A stretch of 64,000 nt of DNA, taken from the NCBI GenBank assembly GCA_021613535.1, contig CP075492.1, positions 10,354,001 through 10,418,000 of the forward strand, written 5' to 3'. Below are positions 36,201 through 48,306 of the stretch, one piece after another; within the stretch, counting starts at the first letter, position 1, and every line of letters starts with the position of its first letter. The DNA comes from Adineta vaga. Lineage: Eukaryota > Rotifera. The notes under the pieces are model-generated. The model saw only the letters and a list, made by a program, of their open reading frames with translations. It did no database searches and had not been told where the DNA came from. The position numbers and the translations under genes are program-made.

Positions 36201-37586
36201 TCACTACATTCACATGTATCACAACCGAAAAGATCTTTTAAATATCCAGTTGGACAATTTTTATTACATTGATCCATTGTTGGACACGATTGACATTCAC
36301 ATTGTAAACATCCATTAGAATCGGTTCGGTAACCAAGACGACAATTTAATGAACATTCAAATGATGTTGGACATACAGATGCTATAGCTAAAATAAACAA
36401 AGACAAATTTTCTTAATAAAGTTCTTTTTTTTTGTGAAGGTTAAAGAATACAAATAGAGATTTCATTGTATGAGTGTATAATGTATAAAAATGTGTAAGG
36501 AAGGAAATTAGCATAGATGAACGGAACGACATGCGAGACAAAGTATTTCACTTGTGAAGAGATAGAAAATGTCTCAAATTGCCTATCCTTCGATAGTTTT
36601 TATCGAATTACATGAAAGTAATCTATTTCACAACAAGTCAAATGTATCATTTGCTTACGTTTAATTTCTAACTTTCTAACTATCTTTTGTATGAAAAAAT
36701 CATCATTAACTAAATTCACGGTTCAATTCAATTATATAATTTAATTTACATGCCCTTAATAAGACCTTTGACTATGTTAAATAGTCATGACTCTCTCAAG
36801 TATGATCAGATAACCTTGCTTAATAGACTCCTTTCAATCGAAGATAACGGAACAATATGTGTTTATCACTTTTTATAAAGAGATTGTTTACTACTTACGT
36901 TTCAAAGGTACACTACAGATTCGTCTTCCACATGCTACTTCACAGCATTTCAAATCGCCCGGACAATCCGTATCAAATCGACATTCGGGTGGAATTAGTT
37001 TTTCTGTATCACATTTACCAATTGCTTCGACAACTTTTGGACAAGTACCTAATTTACGAATCGGTGGTGAACGATCAACCAAATCGTCTAATGATTCAAC
37101 ATAATCATCCAGATATTCATCAACATCAGCATTGACATCGTCATCATTAAGATTTTTCTTATCCGATGTTTCATCTTCGTCATATTCATAATATTCATCG
37201 TAGGATGCATCATCATCTGTTACATTCGATTGTAAACCATCGTTATCAATTAAAACTTTTGATTCATTAGATTTTGTTGATAATTGTACTGTTGAAGGTA
37301 ATGACTGTTGTGAAAATGTTACATTCGTTTTCAAAAGACAAAAAACACATTTTAATATATCATCTTGTTTACAATCTGGATTGACGTAACAAATTTCAGT
37401 TGTTGGATTACATTGCAAAATCTAGATATTAAATAAATAAATCTTAATGAAATTTTATTTCTATTTTGTTTTGTTTTATTTTACCTGGCATTGTTTATTA
37501 ACTTTTAAATCCAATTGATTAACATGTGCATATATTCCAATACTGATCAAAAGTATTCCAAGTGAAGTTTTAACCAGAAAATTCAT
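33286..37586 (-). CDS. Type I membrane protein with WAP and multiple antistasin-like domains
   Basis: Predicted cell-surface, Cys-rich protein. Twelve exons in gene order: 37586-37485, 37421-36899, 36387-36065, 36005-35936, 35130-34735, 34676-34339, 34285-34228, 34164-34074, 33987-33855, 33784-33578, 33523-33491 and 33435-33286; 807 residues in frame. It has a signal peptide (MNFLVKTSLGILLISIGIYA), an acidic Asp/Glu-rich stretch, and a WAP-like module (CPKVVEAIGKC...DTDCPGDLKCCEVACGRR). About ten antistasin-like repeats of pattern C-x(3-5)-C-x3-C-x2-G-[YF]-x3-D-x2-G-C-x2-C-x-C follow, e.g. CSGVMCRMFCVNGFKRDENG. A membrane-proximal region leads to one TM segment (LIIGVLVVLLIVSAFIIAAV) and a 70-residue cytoplasmic tail ending KRVLV. 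The plan recalls CRIM1 or protease-inhibitor proteins, but no IGFBP or VWC module was seen. Confidence 0.82.
35131..35935 (-). other. Long intron in the WAP/antistasin gene
   Basis: An 805-base intron, far above the local norm of about 55. It contains poly-pyrimidine and poly-purine tracts and no recognisable exon. Confidence 0.55.
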
Positions 37587-40500
37587 TGCGAAGAAATTCT
37601 TTTAACTAAAATCAAAATGACAATCTTGTTCAATACATATATGGCCCTCACCATGCATCACTGTTCAGCATAATGATTGCTTACAAAAAGAAAGAATCTC
37701 ATACGTCTTCTCCTTCGATTTTTACATTACCTGTCAATACGATTCATGCTTTCTCTTGGATTATTAGACTCATATGCATATCGAAACAATGATATATATA
37801 CATATATATGTATATTCAATGTAATGTGCATTGATCTGATCAAAAATGAAGCTCATATTTAACATATCTTTCCTTGTTAACGTGAACGATGATGTGAAGC
37901 GTAATAGAATTGAAAAGGAAACAAATTTTAATGACATTGAAAAACCTATTCGAAGCATTATGGTAATTCCCAGACAAGCATATGTCTGCACATATCTAAT
38001 TGATATACTAGAGGTGTGATTAATTCTTAAAAGGTTTGATACTACTCATTTTATTGTAGAAAAGAAGAAGAAGAGAAAAAAACGAATAGAAAAGTATATA
38101 TACACATACAAGTACCACTTTAGTCGATTTATATCAAACATATGTTAATAAACTCATTGAAGATACGAAAATCTTTATCAAATTATTGAAAGTAATTCTC
38201 GAGTTTTTATGTCTGATCAATGAGAACATTATTTCCTCTCTCGCTCTTTTGACAACACCGTTGTCTGTGTTATATCACTATAAAACGATGGATGTGTATC
38301 AATATCATAAACTATATTGTCATATGACAAGGTTATTTGACTAGATGAGACATTACTCGTCAAAGAGCACAATTCGTTTGACCTTGTTTCTTTGATGAAA
38401 GATAGTAAAAACGATAAATAGTTAGTTTATTTAAAATGACAGTATTCTTCTCGTTATCGAAAAGAACTAAAATAGGAAAAAGAAAGTCAAAACTAAACAT
38501 AGCCCGTAGCTTCTAGTTCAAAAGATTACATCATCTTGTCAGTTGTACACCAAGTGCTATGTTTCTCTCGTAATCTATAAATATACTTAAATCAAATTAA
38601 TCCCCTCGAGGACATTACTCAAATTCTCGATATGATCTAAAAAAAAAGAATTTTCTCTTGTCTTCTCTGTAACTAATCATGGATGTCTATTTATTCAATC
38701 TCAATTTTATTAGTGTAACTTACATCATATGTACATATATTTTTCATTCAATTGAAAAAAAAATCATAGATTGTAAATATATAGAAAGACAAGACTCACC
38801 TTTCTTCTTCGTTTTCGTTTTTTTTTGCTTTCAAATTGTGTGTCGAAAAAAACTCGCACACATGTAGTACCTATCACATTCAAATTGAATCGACTGACAA
38901 TGATGAAACTATACCGACAAATTCATGTAGTATGTACGAATATAACGCAAAAGAATAAGTAGTGGTAGTAGTAGTAACAGACTACTCAAATGATTTCTTC
39001 GCTCTACATATTTGCTGTTCGGAAGTGTACAGAAGGAAGAAAAGAAAATAATGGCGTAGAATAAGCCTACAGATACATTCTTAACATCTATGATATTCAA
39101 TAATCATTGGTATTCTTATATTGTTTTAACTACTATTCAAGATGCGAACGTGTCTGTGTAGAGAAGAGAGATTGAACAAAAAAAAACATGACTTATGATT
39201 AGTGATTATTTATAGAATATTTATTGTCTTTTTTTTATATTATGCCCGATAGATACTCATTAGCAGCCTGTTATTGTTCAGTCGGCATAGAATTGCGTCG
39301 AAAATTAACATAAATCTAAGCGTTTTTTTTTGTATAAGAAACTGTATCCTATAATCAGTCGTGACTTTATATATGAGAAAAAGGGCAACGATACAAAACT
39401 TATTCTATTTGTGCATCTGTCTAACACTATCATAAGATGATCAGCAAACAGCTTGTCTTATTAACATCTACAAGGTCTCAATTTCAACTATCGTTACAAT
39501 GAAGTTTCTTTTGCCGGATTTATTATTCTAAAAACTTACTTAATTCTTATATATAGTTTGAATATATCATATATGCGACTCATCTGTTCACTGCGAGAAA
39601 GAAGAAGAAAAAGAAAAAGAAAAAGAGAATGAATGAATGAATGAATGAATGAATGAATGAACGTCGAACATAGATATTAAATTAGAATGGTTGAACGAGC
39701 AACGCATAGAAGAAAAAGTATGTATCTACATCAACTTGTCATGATCATGAGAAATATAAATTGATGTTCAAAAAAGATAGAATCGACTTTTCTCTCTCTT
39801 TTTCTACTCTTGTTTTATTTTTGTTGTCGACAACATATCCATACTAATTACTACTTCAAGTGGCTCTTCTTTAGATAACTATTTGCGGTTGCGGAAAGTC
39901 ATGTTTAATATACTTTATATTTAAAACACTTCTACAACACATGATGTTTGTAAAAGATCTATTCAATTGTCATCGGTTGATATTTTACATATGTAGTTGT
40001 TCAGTGTAAAAGAAAATCACGACTATTTATAGATCATTTTGCGCACGAATAACTTAATTCGCTGGTCTGGAAATTTAGTTGGTCGATGAGTAAAATCATA
40101 TGCTTCAAAACAATATTGCTTTTTTTCTTCTATGAATAAACATAAATATCTACAATATAAAATATGACATGTAGAATTATTGCATGAATATGAATTTATA
40201 ATGAATAAACAGAACAATTTTCAGTCGATTAATCGCACATTAACTTTTGACGACGAAAACGTTATGAAAATATCATAGATTTTGACTATATAACAGATGA
40301 AAATCTGTCTAATTGCATAGTTATGCACACTACATCGTCTCGCACATATCACTGTGAATTATCTAAATTGTTCATTGAATATAACGATATGATTTTCTTA
40401 GAAAAAAAAAACCCCGATCTGAATCTATTTGTTAAAGTTTCTATGTTGGACTTACACTTATATACTATTTCGTTCTAATTTTGAACAGACCTAATAAACA

Positions 40501-41293
40501 AGGAACGACCATGAAGAACAAAGTTATTGATGTGTCTAAACAAAACAAAAAAAAATGTCTGACTCTCATGAGATATTAACATCCTTCGTTCACGAGAATT
40601 TCTTGCTTGAAAAAGAAAAAAAGATGATTAATGAAACACATCTCATATGTAAATCACTAGAATATTAAATCACAAAAAAATACTTTCCTTCCTCAATTCT
40701 ATATAATATTTCAAAATTATACTTAATTCAATTATATTCACACATATTTTGTCAAACTTATCTTACCGATAGAAACTATTTTTTCAAAAGAATATATTCT
40801 TTTTTTAATAAAAATTTCATATTTAGCTCTAAAGCTATAGTTTCTATAGGCAAATCTTTTTAATTCAAGGATTAATATCATGTTTTTCTTTGCTTACATC
40901 AACCCTAGAAAGTTTTTAAAATGAACTACATTTTTTGTCAAGCTAGTTTTGAGTACATGTTTTGCTTTTCTTATTGTATTTCATTGAGGAAGTGTCTAAC
41001 GTCTATTTATATCTATGAATAAGTTATTAAGGAATTTTGAAAGAATAAGTGAATAACTTCGAGCGACCTCTTCTATTTTAACAAAAAAGTTTTTATATTA
41101 AACCAATAAGCAAACGAATTCCAATTGTTTATTTATTTCTATTGAAATTAAGTCAATATATTAGACGTGTTCATTGGATTGTCTTCCGTCTGCTTCGAAG
41201 CAAACAAGAAAAAAAGAAAATCATCATATCATTTGTATTGTATTTTCGTTCGTCTTTAGATCTGATTGAAAATTGTCGACATATTATTGAACA
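37587..41293. other. 3.7-kb gene-poor region
   Basis: Longest non-coding stretch here, between two divergent genes (WAP/antistasin and AP-2 beta). AT-rich with a (GAAT)n tract at about 39627-39661. A 64-codon frame on the minus strand (40023-40217) is not supported by homology or splice context. No transposon, tRNA or exon was recognised; it may hold promoters and enhancers. Confidence 0.4.
39627..39661 (+). repeat. (GAAT)n microsatellite
   Basis: Roughly nine perfect tandem GAAT units in a purine-rich context, in the gene-free region upstream of AP-2 beta. Confidence 0.9.
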
Positions 41294-44200
41294 ATGACAG
41301 ATTCGAAATATTTCTCAAGTCAAAGAAAAGGTAATTTTCATTTCATCGTTTGATTTAATATAAATATCTCCATATCAATCTACGTCATAGATATGAAAGA
41401 GACAGAACGAGTGAATGAGAAAAAAAAACGAGAGATAGGTAGTTTATACGCAAATATTAGTAGTTACCTTCTTCTCGCAACTAATTATCACACGTTTTCT
41501 TTTTTTTTCGTTCTTTTTACGTGAGTTTGGTGATAAAAAACGAGAGAGAAATATTATAGCAGCTGGCTTTCCTTTTTCTCTTCTTTCTTCAATGAAAAAT
41601 TAACGACTCGTCGTTTTTCTGCGTATCAAAAAGCAAATTTTGTATCTTCTTTTCCCCCCTTAATCTCTACTAATTGCATTACTTGAAGATGTACGAAGGC
41701 GAAGGCAAAAAAGGTATTGCAGAGAAGAAATTGTGTTCCAAAAAACCGAAATTTTTATCAATTTTATTTATTTAGGTGAAATTTATGAACTCAAAGCGGA
41801 GTTAAATAGTGATAAACGTGATCGCAAGAAAGAAGCCGTGAAAAAAGTAATGAGTTTAGTTCGTTTTTCGATTAGAAATCCTTGTTCTGATTATTAGGTT
41901 ATTGCAAGTATGACTGTTGGCAAAGATGTAAGTCAATTATTTCCTGATGTTGTCAATTGTATGCAAACAGATAATCTTGAATTAAAAAAACTTGTCTATC
42001 TTTATCTGATGAATTATGCGAAAACTCAACCTGAAATGGCTATTTTAGCTGTGAATACATTTGCAAAAGTAAGATAAGAGAAGTATTAGTCGATCAACGA
42101 TTCATTCTATTTGATTCTTTTTTCTAGGATTGTAATGATCCAAATCCATTAATTCGTGCTTTAGCTGTACGTACAATGGGTTGCATTCGTGTTGATAAAA
42201 TTACTGAACACTTATGTGAACCATTACGAAAATGTTTAAAAGATGAAGATCCATATGTACGAAAAACAGCAGCAGTTTGTGTTGCAAAATTATATGATAT
42301 TAATCAACAATTAGTTGATGATCAAGGTTTTCTTGATATGTTAAGAGATTTGTTATCTGATTCAAATCCCATGGTAGGAAAATAGTTCAATAAACTTTGT
42401 TTTTATTCATTCTTCAAATTAGGTTGTAGCAAATGCTGTTGCAGCCTTAAGTGAAATCTCGGAACAATCACCACAAATTAAAATCTTTGATTTAAATGGT
42501 CCGACAGTTAATAAATTATTAACAGCATTGAATGAATGTACAGAATGGGGACAAGTGTTTATTCTTGATGCTATTGCTAATTATGCACCGAAGGTTTGAA
42601 TTCTGTCTGTTGAAAAACATACTCATAAATGTTTCATTTAGGATGATAAAGAAGCGCAAAGTATTTGTGAACGTATTTCACCACGGCTTGCTCATGCAAA
42701 TTCTGCCGTCGTTCTTTCGGCTATAAAAGTTTTAATGAAATTTTTGGAATTAATTGATCAAAATAGTGAATTTGCTCAAAACTTATTTCGGAAATTAGCA
42801 CCACCATTAGTTACACTTCTATCAACAGAACCAGAAATCCAATATGTCGCTCTACGTAATATCAATTTAATCGTACAAAAACGGTAAATAATCTCATTCT
42901 TTTGATAGAGAACAGAAGAAAAAAACGATCATAGTCTATAGTATGAAGAAAGTAGACAGGAGTAAAAGATTCTCAGGTTTAAATTTTGTTAGCTATTCTT
43001 TAATATTATTTAGATCGGATATTCTTAAAAATGAAATGAAAGTCTTCTTTGTTAAATACAATGATCCAATCTATGTCAAATTGGAAAAACTCGATATTAT
43101 GATTCGTTTAACCAATGCGACTAATATTGCTCAAGTATTAGCAGAATTAAAAGAGTATGATATTTGTTTTTTTCTTTCGTTTATTGTCTAGTGTTTTTAT
43201 TTAGATATGCAACGGAAGTTGATGTCGATTTTGTTCGTAAAGCAGTTCGTGCTATTGGTCGATGTGCAATCAAAGTTGAACAAGCAGCCGAACGATGTGT
43301 TAGTACATTGATTGATTTAATTCAAACAAAAGTTAATTATGTTGTTCAAGAAGCTATTATTGTTATTAAAGTAAAACATTGTCTACTAAGGAATGTATCA
43401 TCATTCATATATATTTTTTCTTCTTTGTAGGATATCTTTCGTAAATATCCAAATAAATATGAAAGTATCATTGCTACACTCTGTGAAAATCTTGATTCAC
43501 TTGATGAACCTGAAGCTCGGTAAGTTCGAAAGGTAAACTACATTGATTATTATTTTGAAGTATTTATCTAGAGCTTCAATGATTTGGATTGTTGGTGAAT
43601 ATGCTGAACGTATTGATAATGCTGATGAATTACTCGAAGGTTTTCTTGATGGTTTTAAAGATGAAAATAATCAAGTACAACTTCAATTATTAACCGCAAT
43701 TGTGAAATTATTTCTAAAAAAACCAACAGAAACTCCACAAGATTTAGTAACACGTGTCTTAACTATCGTTACACAAGTAAAAATCATTTACATGCAAATA
43801 AATGTAAAAACTAATTTATTTTATTCAATAGGAAACAGATAATCCAGATTTACGTGATCGTGGTTATATCTATTGGCGTCTTCTATCAACAGATCCAAAA
43901 GCAGCAAAAGAAGTTATTCTTGCAGAAAAACCATTGATTTCCGAAGAAACGGATTTACTTGAACCAACACTTCTCGATGAATTAATTTGTCATATTGGTA
44001 CTTTAGCTTCAGTTTATCATAAACCACCAAATACATTTGTTGAAGGACGATTTATAACCAAGAAGAATTTACCACTTCGTTCAGGAATGAGTCATAATGA
44101 GAACGAAAATATGGGTAATGGTACAATGTCATCAAACTATCAACAAACCGTTGTTATTGGTAATAATGTTGGTTCATTAATTGATGATTTTGATATTTTG

Positions 44201-45299
44201 GATCCAATGCCTAATTCATCATCAACGACAACAGATGTTTTCTACGGTCAATCACAACAACGAGCACCATCGGCTATACCAAATTTACTTGATGAAGAAC
44301 TTTCATCAATTCTTGGAACTGATTCAACTATGAGTAATATTCAAACAACACCAACAACGATGAATACATCAGCACCTGTGAATCGTTCAACGACAACGAG
44401 TGGTGGAAATCTGCTTGATGATCTTTTTGGTGATTTAAATTTAAGTTCAGGCGTTTCGGGCATTTCATTTTCAAGCACCAATACATTCGCTTTTCCAAAA
44501 GAAGTATGACAATTATCTGTTTATTGAATTCTATCTATAATCATTGTTATCTTTTCAGATTTGGTTATCTGCTCAAAAAGGTAAAGGTCTTGAAATATCC
44601 GGTACTTTTGCTCGTCGTAACAATCAAATTGTTATGGAAATGGATTTTATAAATAAAGCATTACAACCTGTTAGTGATTTTGCTTTACAAATCAATCGTA
44701 ATAGTTTTGGTTTAACACCATCTCAACCATTACTTGTAACTAGTCCATTATTTCCAAATCAAACTGTCGCATCAACATTAACTCTCAATACAACAGGACC
44801 AATAACAAAATCTGATCCAATAACAAATCTTCAAGTTGCAGTTAAAAATAATATCGATGTTTTTTACTTTAATTGTCTTGTACCAATTCATGTCTTTTTT
44901 GTCAGCGATGGTGAAATGGACAAAATGACATTTGTACAAACATGGCAAGATATTCCTGAAAGTAATGAAATTAAACATCAATTACAAAACTTAAATAACT
45001 TATCCATTGATGATTTACAAAATAAATTACGTTTGAATAACATTCATACAATTACACGAACAACAATTGAACAAAATGAAATGCTTTATCAAACAATTAA
45101 ATTAACCAATGGTATTTTTATTTTAATTGAATTGAAAACCACACCAGGAAATCGAACAATTACCGTAAGATTCTATGAATTAATTTGAATTAAAACGAAA
45201 GAAAATCTTTATTTATTTTAGTTTTCATTGAAAACAAAAGTTCCTGATGTTGCCAATTTAATTGTTCAATCTTATGAGCATATTCTTAGTAGTAACTAA
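41294..45299 (+). CDS. AP2B1: AP-2 (AP-1/2) complex beta adaptin
   Basis: Large subunit of the clathrin adaptor. Thirteen exons: 41294-41330, 41776-41846, 41898-42068, 42128-42373, 42423-42593, 42642-42883, 43014-43154, 43205-43370, 43431-43519, 43572-43776, 43832-44503, 44559-45164 and 45222-45299; 964 residues (human AP2B1 937). It begins [20 protein letters not shown] (human MTDSKYFTTNKKGEIFELKA). The trunk is nearly invariant ([57 protein letters not shown]). The hinge is Asn/Ser/Thr-rich with DLL/LLDD motifs ([13 protein letters not shown]) likely to bind clathrin. The beta-sandwich and platform appendage follow ([40 protein letters not shown]). Invertebrates usually have a single beta serving AP-1 and AP-2; this may be one. 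An alternative first exon lies in intron 1. Confidence 0.96.
41689..41713 (+). other. AP2B1: Candidate alternative first coding exon of AP-2 beta
   Basis: Inside intron 1 there is ATG TAC GAA GGC GAA GGC AAA AAA G followed by a GTATTG donor. It ends in the same phase (1) as exon 1, so splicing to 41776 would give [15 protein letters not shown] in place of [19 protein letters not shown]. Seen directly; use as an exon is inference. Confidence 0.4.
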
Positions 45300-45431
45300 A
45301 TAAACTAACTTCGCTTTCATTCTTTCATTTTTTATATTTATCAATAAATTTTACCATTCCTAATATACTTATTCTTATCTTCTTTTTATAGATTTTCGTT
45401 TCTTTTCTTTTCGATAATTTGCTCCGAAAAA

Positions 45432-46581
45432 ATGCAGGTGTGTGCGTATATATTTGAGACGAAAGGTTTATCTTATTTCTATATATTCATAGCTTGAACG
45501 AAAATTTCCAGCTGCTCAAGGAGCCATTCGTTGTGTCCGATATAATATTGATGGAAATTATTGTTTAACATCGGGTAGTGATCGAACAATTAAATTATGG
45601 AAACCTGACAGTGGTTTAGCGATTAAAACTTATACCGGACATAGTCAAGAAGTTCTTGATGTACATAGTTCATATGATAATAGTCGATTATGTTCTGGTA
45701 TAGATTTAATATAATTTGTTTGAAGATTTATGTGTGTATGTGTTTTGTTTCTTCAAATTTTTTAGGTGGTAGCGATAAACGAGTTTTGTATATAGATGTG
45801 ATGAGTGCAAAAATTGTGAAAAAATATCAAGCGCATGCAGGTATGTTCGACTAAAATTCCATTGATAGAATAACAAATTGTTGTAGGTCGTGTACAAGCG
45901 GTACGTTTCAATGAGGAAGCAACATTAATATTTTCTGCTTCAATCGATGGTACGGTAAAAATTTGGGATGTTAAATCTCGGGAATATGATCCGATTCAAG
46001 TGTTAGATGATGCGAAAGATAGTGTTACTAGTCTATCACTTTGTAATCATGAAATCTTAACAACATCACTTGATCAACGTGTACGTACATATGATATTCG
46101 ATTCGGTAAATTAACTGAAGATTTTATTGGACATAATTTAACGTATATTAATGTTTCACATGATCAACAATGTTTTCTTCTTGGAACATTATCGAGTCAA
46201 TTGATGTTATTTGATAAAATAAATGGAAAATTATTACAAAAATTTGTTGATTATACAAATAATACATATATGATTGAAAATGCTCTCTCCAATGATGATC
46301 AATTTATTTATAGTGGATCGGAAGATGGTCGTTTAATATGTTGGAGTTTATTAACAGCAAAACAAGTTTGTTCAGTTGAACATGAACTCAATACTCGTAA
46401 ATCAGTGAATACATTATCGCATCATCCAAAAGAAGAGAAACTGCTAACTGCACAAGAAGGAAATATATATGTATGGAATAAAACAGATAAAATCGAAGAA
46501 GAAAAAGAAGAAATTAAAAAACCTTTTGTACCTGAGAAAAAATTTACTACATCAAAATTTGTTAGTGGTGGTTTTGAATGA
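45432..46581 (+). CDS. WDR83: WD-repeat protein WDR83 (MORG1)
   Basis: Seven-bladed WD40 scaffold linked to ERK signalling, hypoxia response and the spliceosome. Exons 45432-45437, 45493-45697, 45766-45840 and 45887-46581 give 326 residues (human 315). The first coding exon is only ATG CAG. Diagnostic blocks: AAQGAIRCVRYNIDGNYCLT, YTGHSQEVLDVHSSYDNSR, LCSGGSDKRVLYIDV, VQAVRFNEEATLIFSASIDG and LSHHPKEEKLLTAQEGNIYV, all aligning to human WDR83 (CxQGAVRAVRFNVDGNYCLT...). The C-terminus is Lys/Glu-rich. It lies 133 bases after AP-2 beta and 57 before the kinase on the same strand. Confidence 0.94.
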
Positions 46582-46600
46582 AAATAATTTGATATTTGTT

Positions 46601-46608
46601 TATTTCAG
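46601..46608 (+). promoter_or_regulatory. Candidate trans-splice acceptor between WDR83 and UCK
   Basis: TATTTCAG, 20 bases after the WDR83 stop and 30 bases before the kinase ATG. There is no room for an independent promoter and terminator, so a shared precursor RNA resolved by trans-splicing is the simplest reading (inference). Confidence 0.5.
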
Positions 46609-46637
46609 ATATTCTTTCATCTTTGAACTTCATTTCA

Positions 46638-47466
46638 ATGAGTGTTATACCATTTCTAATTGGTGTTGCAGGTGGTCCTTGTTCAGGTAAATCAACTGTA
46701 TGTCAAAAAATAGTTGATGAACTTCAAATAACTGCTGAAGTTGATCGTTCAAGTCGTGTAACAGTAATACCAATGGAAAATTTCTATAAACCCAAAACGG
46801 ATGAACAACGAGATATGGCATTGCGTGGAAGTTATAATCTCGATCATCCAGATGCATTTGATGAAAAACTTCTATTTCGAACATTGAAAGATCTACTCAA
46901 TGGTAAAACGGTGAAAGTAAGTTTAAAAAGAAAAGAAGAAACATTTGATTTAAATATTCATTTAGATTGCTCGTTATGATCCGGGAAAATATGAACATGT
47001 CAAAGGTGTTTTAGATACAATTGAACCAGTACCCGTTATTATCATTGAAGGAATTTTGGTTTTCTATTTTCCAGAAATTCGAGTAAATGAAAAATTGTGA
47101 ATATTCTCTCTCGCTCTCTTTCTCATAAGTCTTCGTTACTATTTTTAGAATTTATTTCAAATGAAATTATTCGTTGATACAGATGCTGATACTCGTCTTG
47201 CACGTCGTGTTTTACGTGATATGAAAGAACATGGAAGAAATCTTGAACATGTTTTAGCTGGTTATACAAATTATGTTAAACCATCGTTTGAAGATTTTTG
47301 TTTACCAACAAAGAAATATGCAGATGTTATTATACCACGTGGTGCGGATAATCATGTTGCTGTCGATCTTATTGTTCAACATATACGAGATTATCTTAAA
47401 CCTAAACAAGAAAAGAATGATAATCAACAATCGAACGAACATACAACACGATCAAGACCTCATTAA
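46638..47466 (+). CDS. UCK: Uridine-cytidine kinase
   Basis: Phosphorylates uridine and cytidine in pyrimidine salvage. Exons 46638-46916, 46966-47082 and 47149-47466 give 237 residues (human UCK1 277, UCK2 261). P-loop: [20 protein letters not shown]; then [28 protein letters not shown] and [34 protein letters not shown], then the lid [18 protein letters not shown], the [20 protein letters not shown] block and [15 protein letters not shown]. All conserved catalytic parts are present. A TTTCAG acceptor lies between the WDR83 stop and this ATG. Confidence 0.95.
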
Positions 47467-47648
47467 CATATAGCAGATAAAATTTTGTTTATTTCTTTTC
47501 TTTTATACAGTGATCAATCAGAAGAGCACGTTTTCATTTTTGTTATGCGCTTGTTTTGTATTGTGTAGCTGAAATAATTCATGCTCACAAAACATATGTT
47601 TGTTTGATTTTGTTCATTCGTAGAAATAGGCAATTTCATTTTAGAAAT

Positions 47649-48306
47649 ATGTCTTTCATACCAGTCATACATTCATGGAATTTAACAAATTACGGTCGTC
47701 GATTAAATACAAATTCTGTTTTGAAAAATGAATATTTTTGGTCGTGTTTAAATTCTAATCAATCATCATTAAAAATGATGATTACACCTGCGTTACAATT
47801 AATGATCGTATCATCTGAACAATGTATCGAAGAATTAATGGGTAATAGGAGATAGCAGTCAAGAAATGAATCTTTTTCTTCTCATAGATATTTGGTTGAT
47901 GTTTTATTTCACACATGTTCATGTTCATTGTAAAAGTGTTTTATTCAATTATACATGGCCTCCATCATCACCATCGTCAACAATTCTAACACGTTCATTT
48001 CGTGTAAAATTTGCCAATGAGAAAGATCTGAATCAATGTATAAAACTTCTAAGTGATTACTTTCCAATTCATCGATATTCTCCGACTGACTATAATATTC
48101 AAACTGATTCAACTCAACCAACTCAACTTCATTCAGTATTTTTCAATGAAACGAAAGATACATTAGCATTAGGACAAGCAACAAATATGAGTATTCGTTC
48201 CGATTTTATTCGTCAATACCTATCAACATGTCTTATGGATCCGATGTTTTATATTTTTGTTGATAGAAATGAACAAATGTTGAAAAAATTGTTATTAGAT
48301 AAATAA
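47649..48306 (+). CDS. REC114: REC114-like meiotic recombination protein
   Basis: REC114 works with MEI4 and TOPOVIBL/SPO11 to start meiotic double-strand breaks. Exons 47649-47841 and 47888-48306 give 203 residues. The N-terminal PH-like part aligns with vertebrate REC114: SWNLTNYGRRL (human WPLQRYGRF), FWSCLNSNQSSLKMMITPAL (human WKVFDSNEESGSLVLTIVVS), RSFRVKFANEKDLNQC (human RLFRVQFTGDSKEKAL). The C-terminal helix RQYLSTCLMDPMFYIFVDRN matches the LRLCLxDPxFPxFVEEVE end of REC114. The middle is shorter than in vertebrates. TTTTAG lies 4 bases before the ATG, 183 bases after UCK. Similarity was judged by eye and REC114 evolves fast, so the call is probable, not certain. Confidence 0.68.

Noticed and set aside
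39627-39661. GAAT repeat considered as telomeric or CRISPR-like repeat
   Set aside because: A simple tetranucleotide microsatellite; no spacers, and not a telomere-type G-rich unit.
40023-40217. A 64-codon minus-strand open frame in the 3.7-kb gap
   Set aside because: No homology, no splice partner, and AT-rich composition makes such frames likely by chance.
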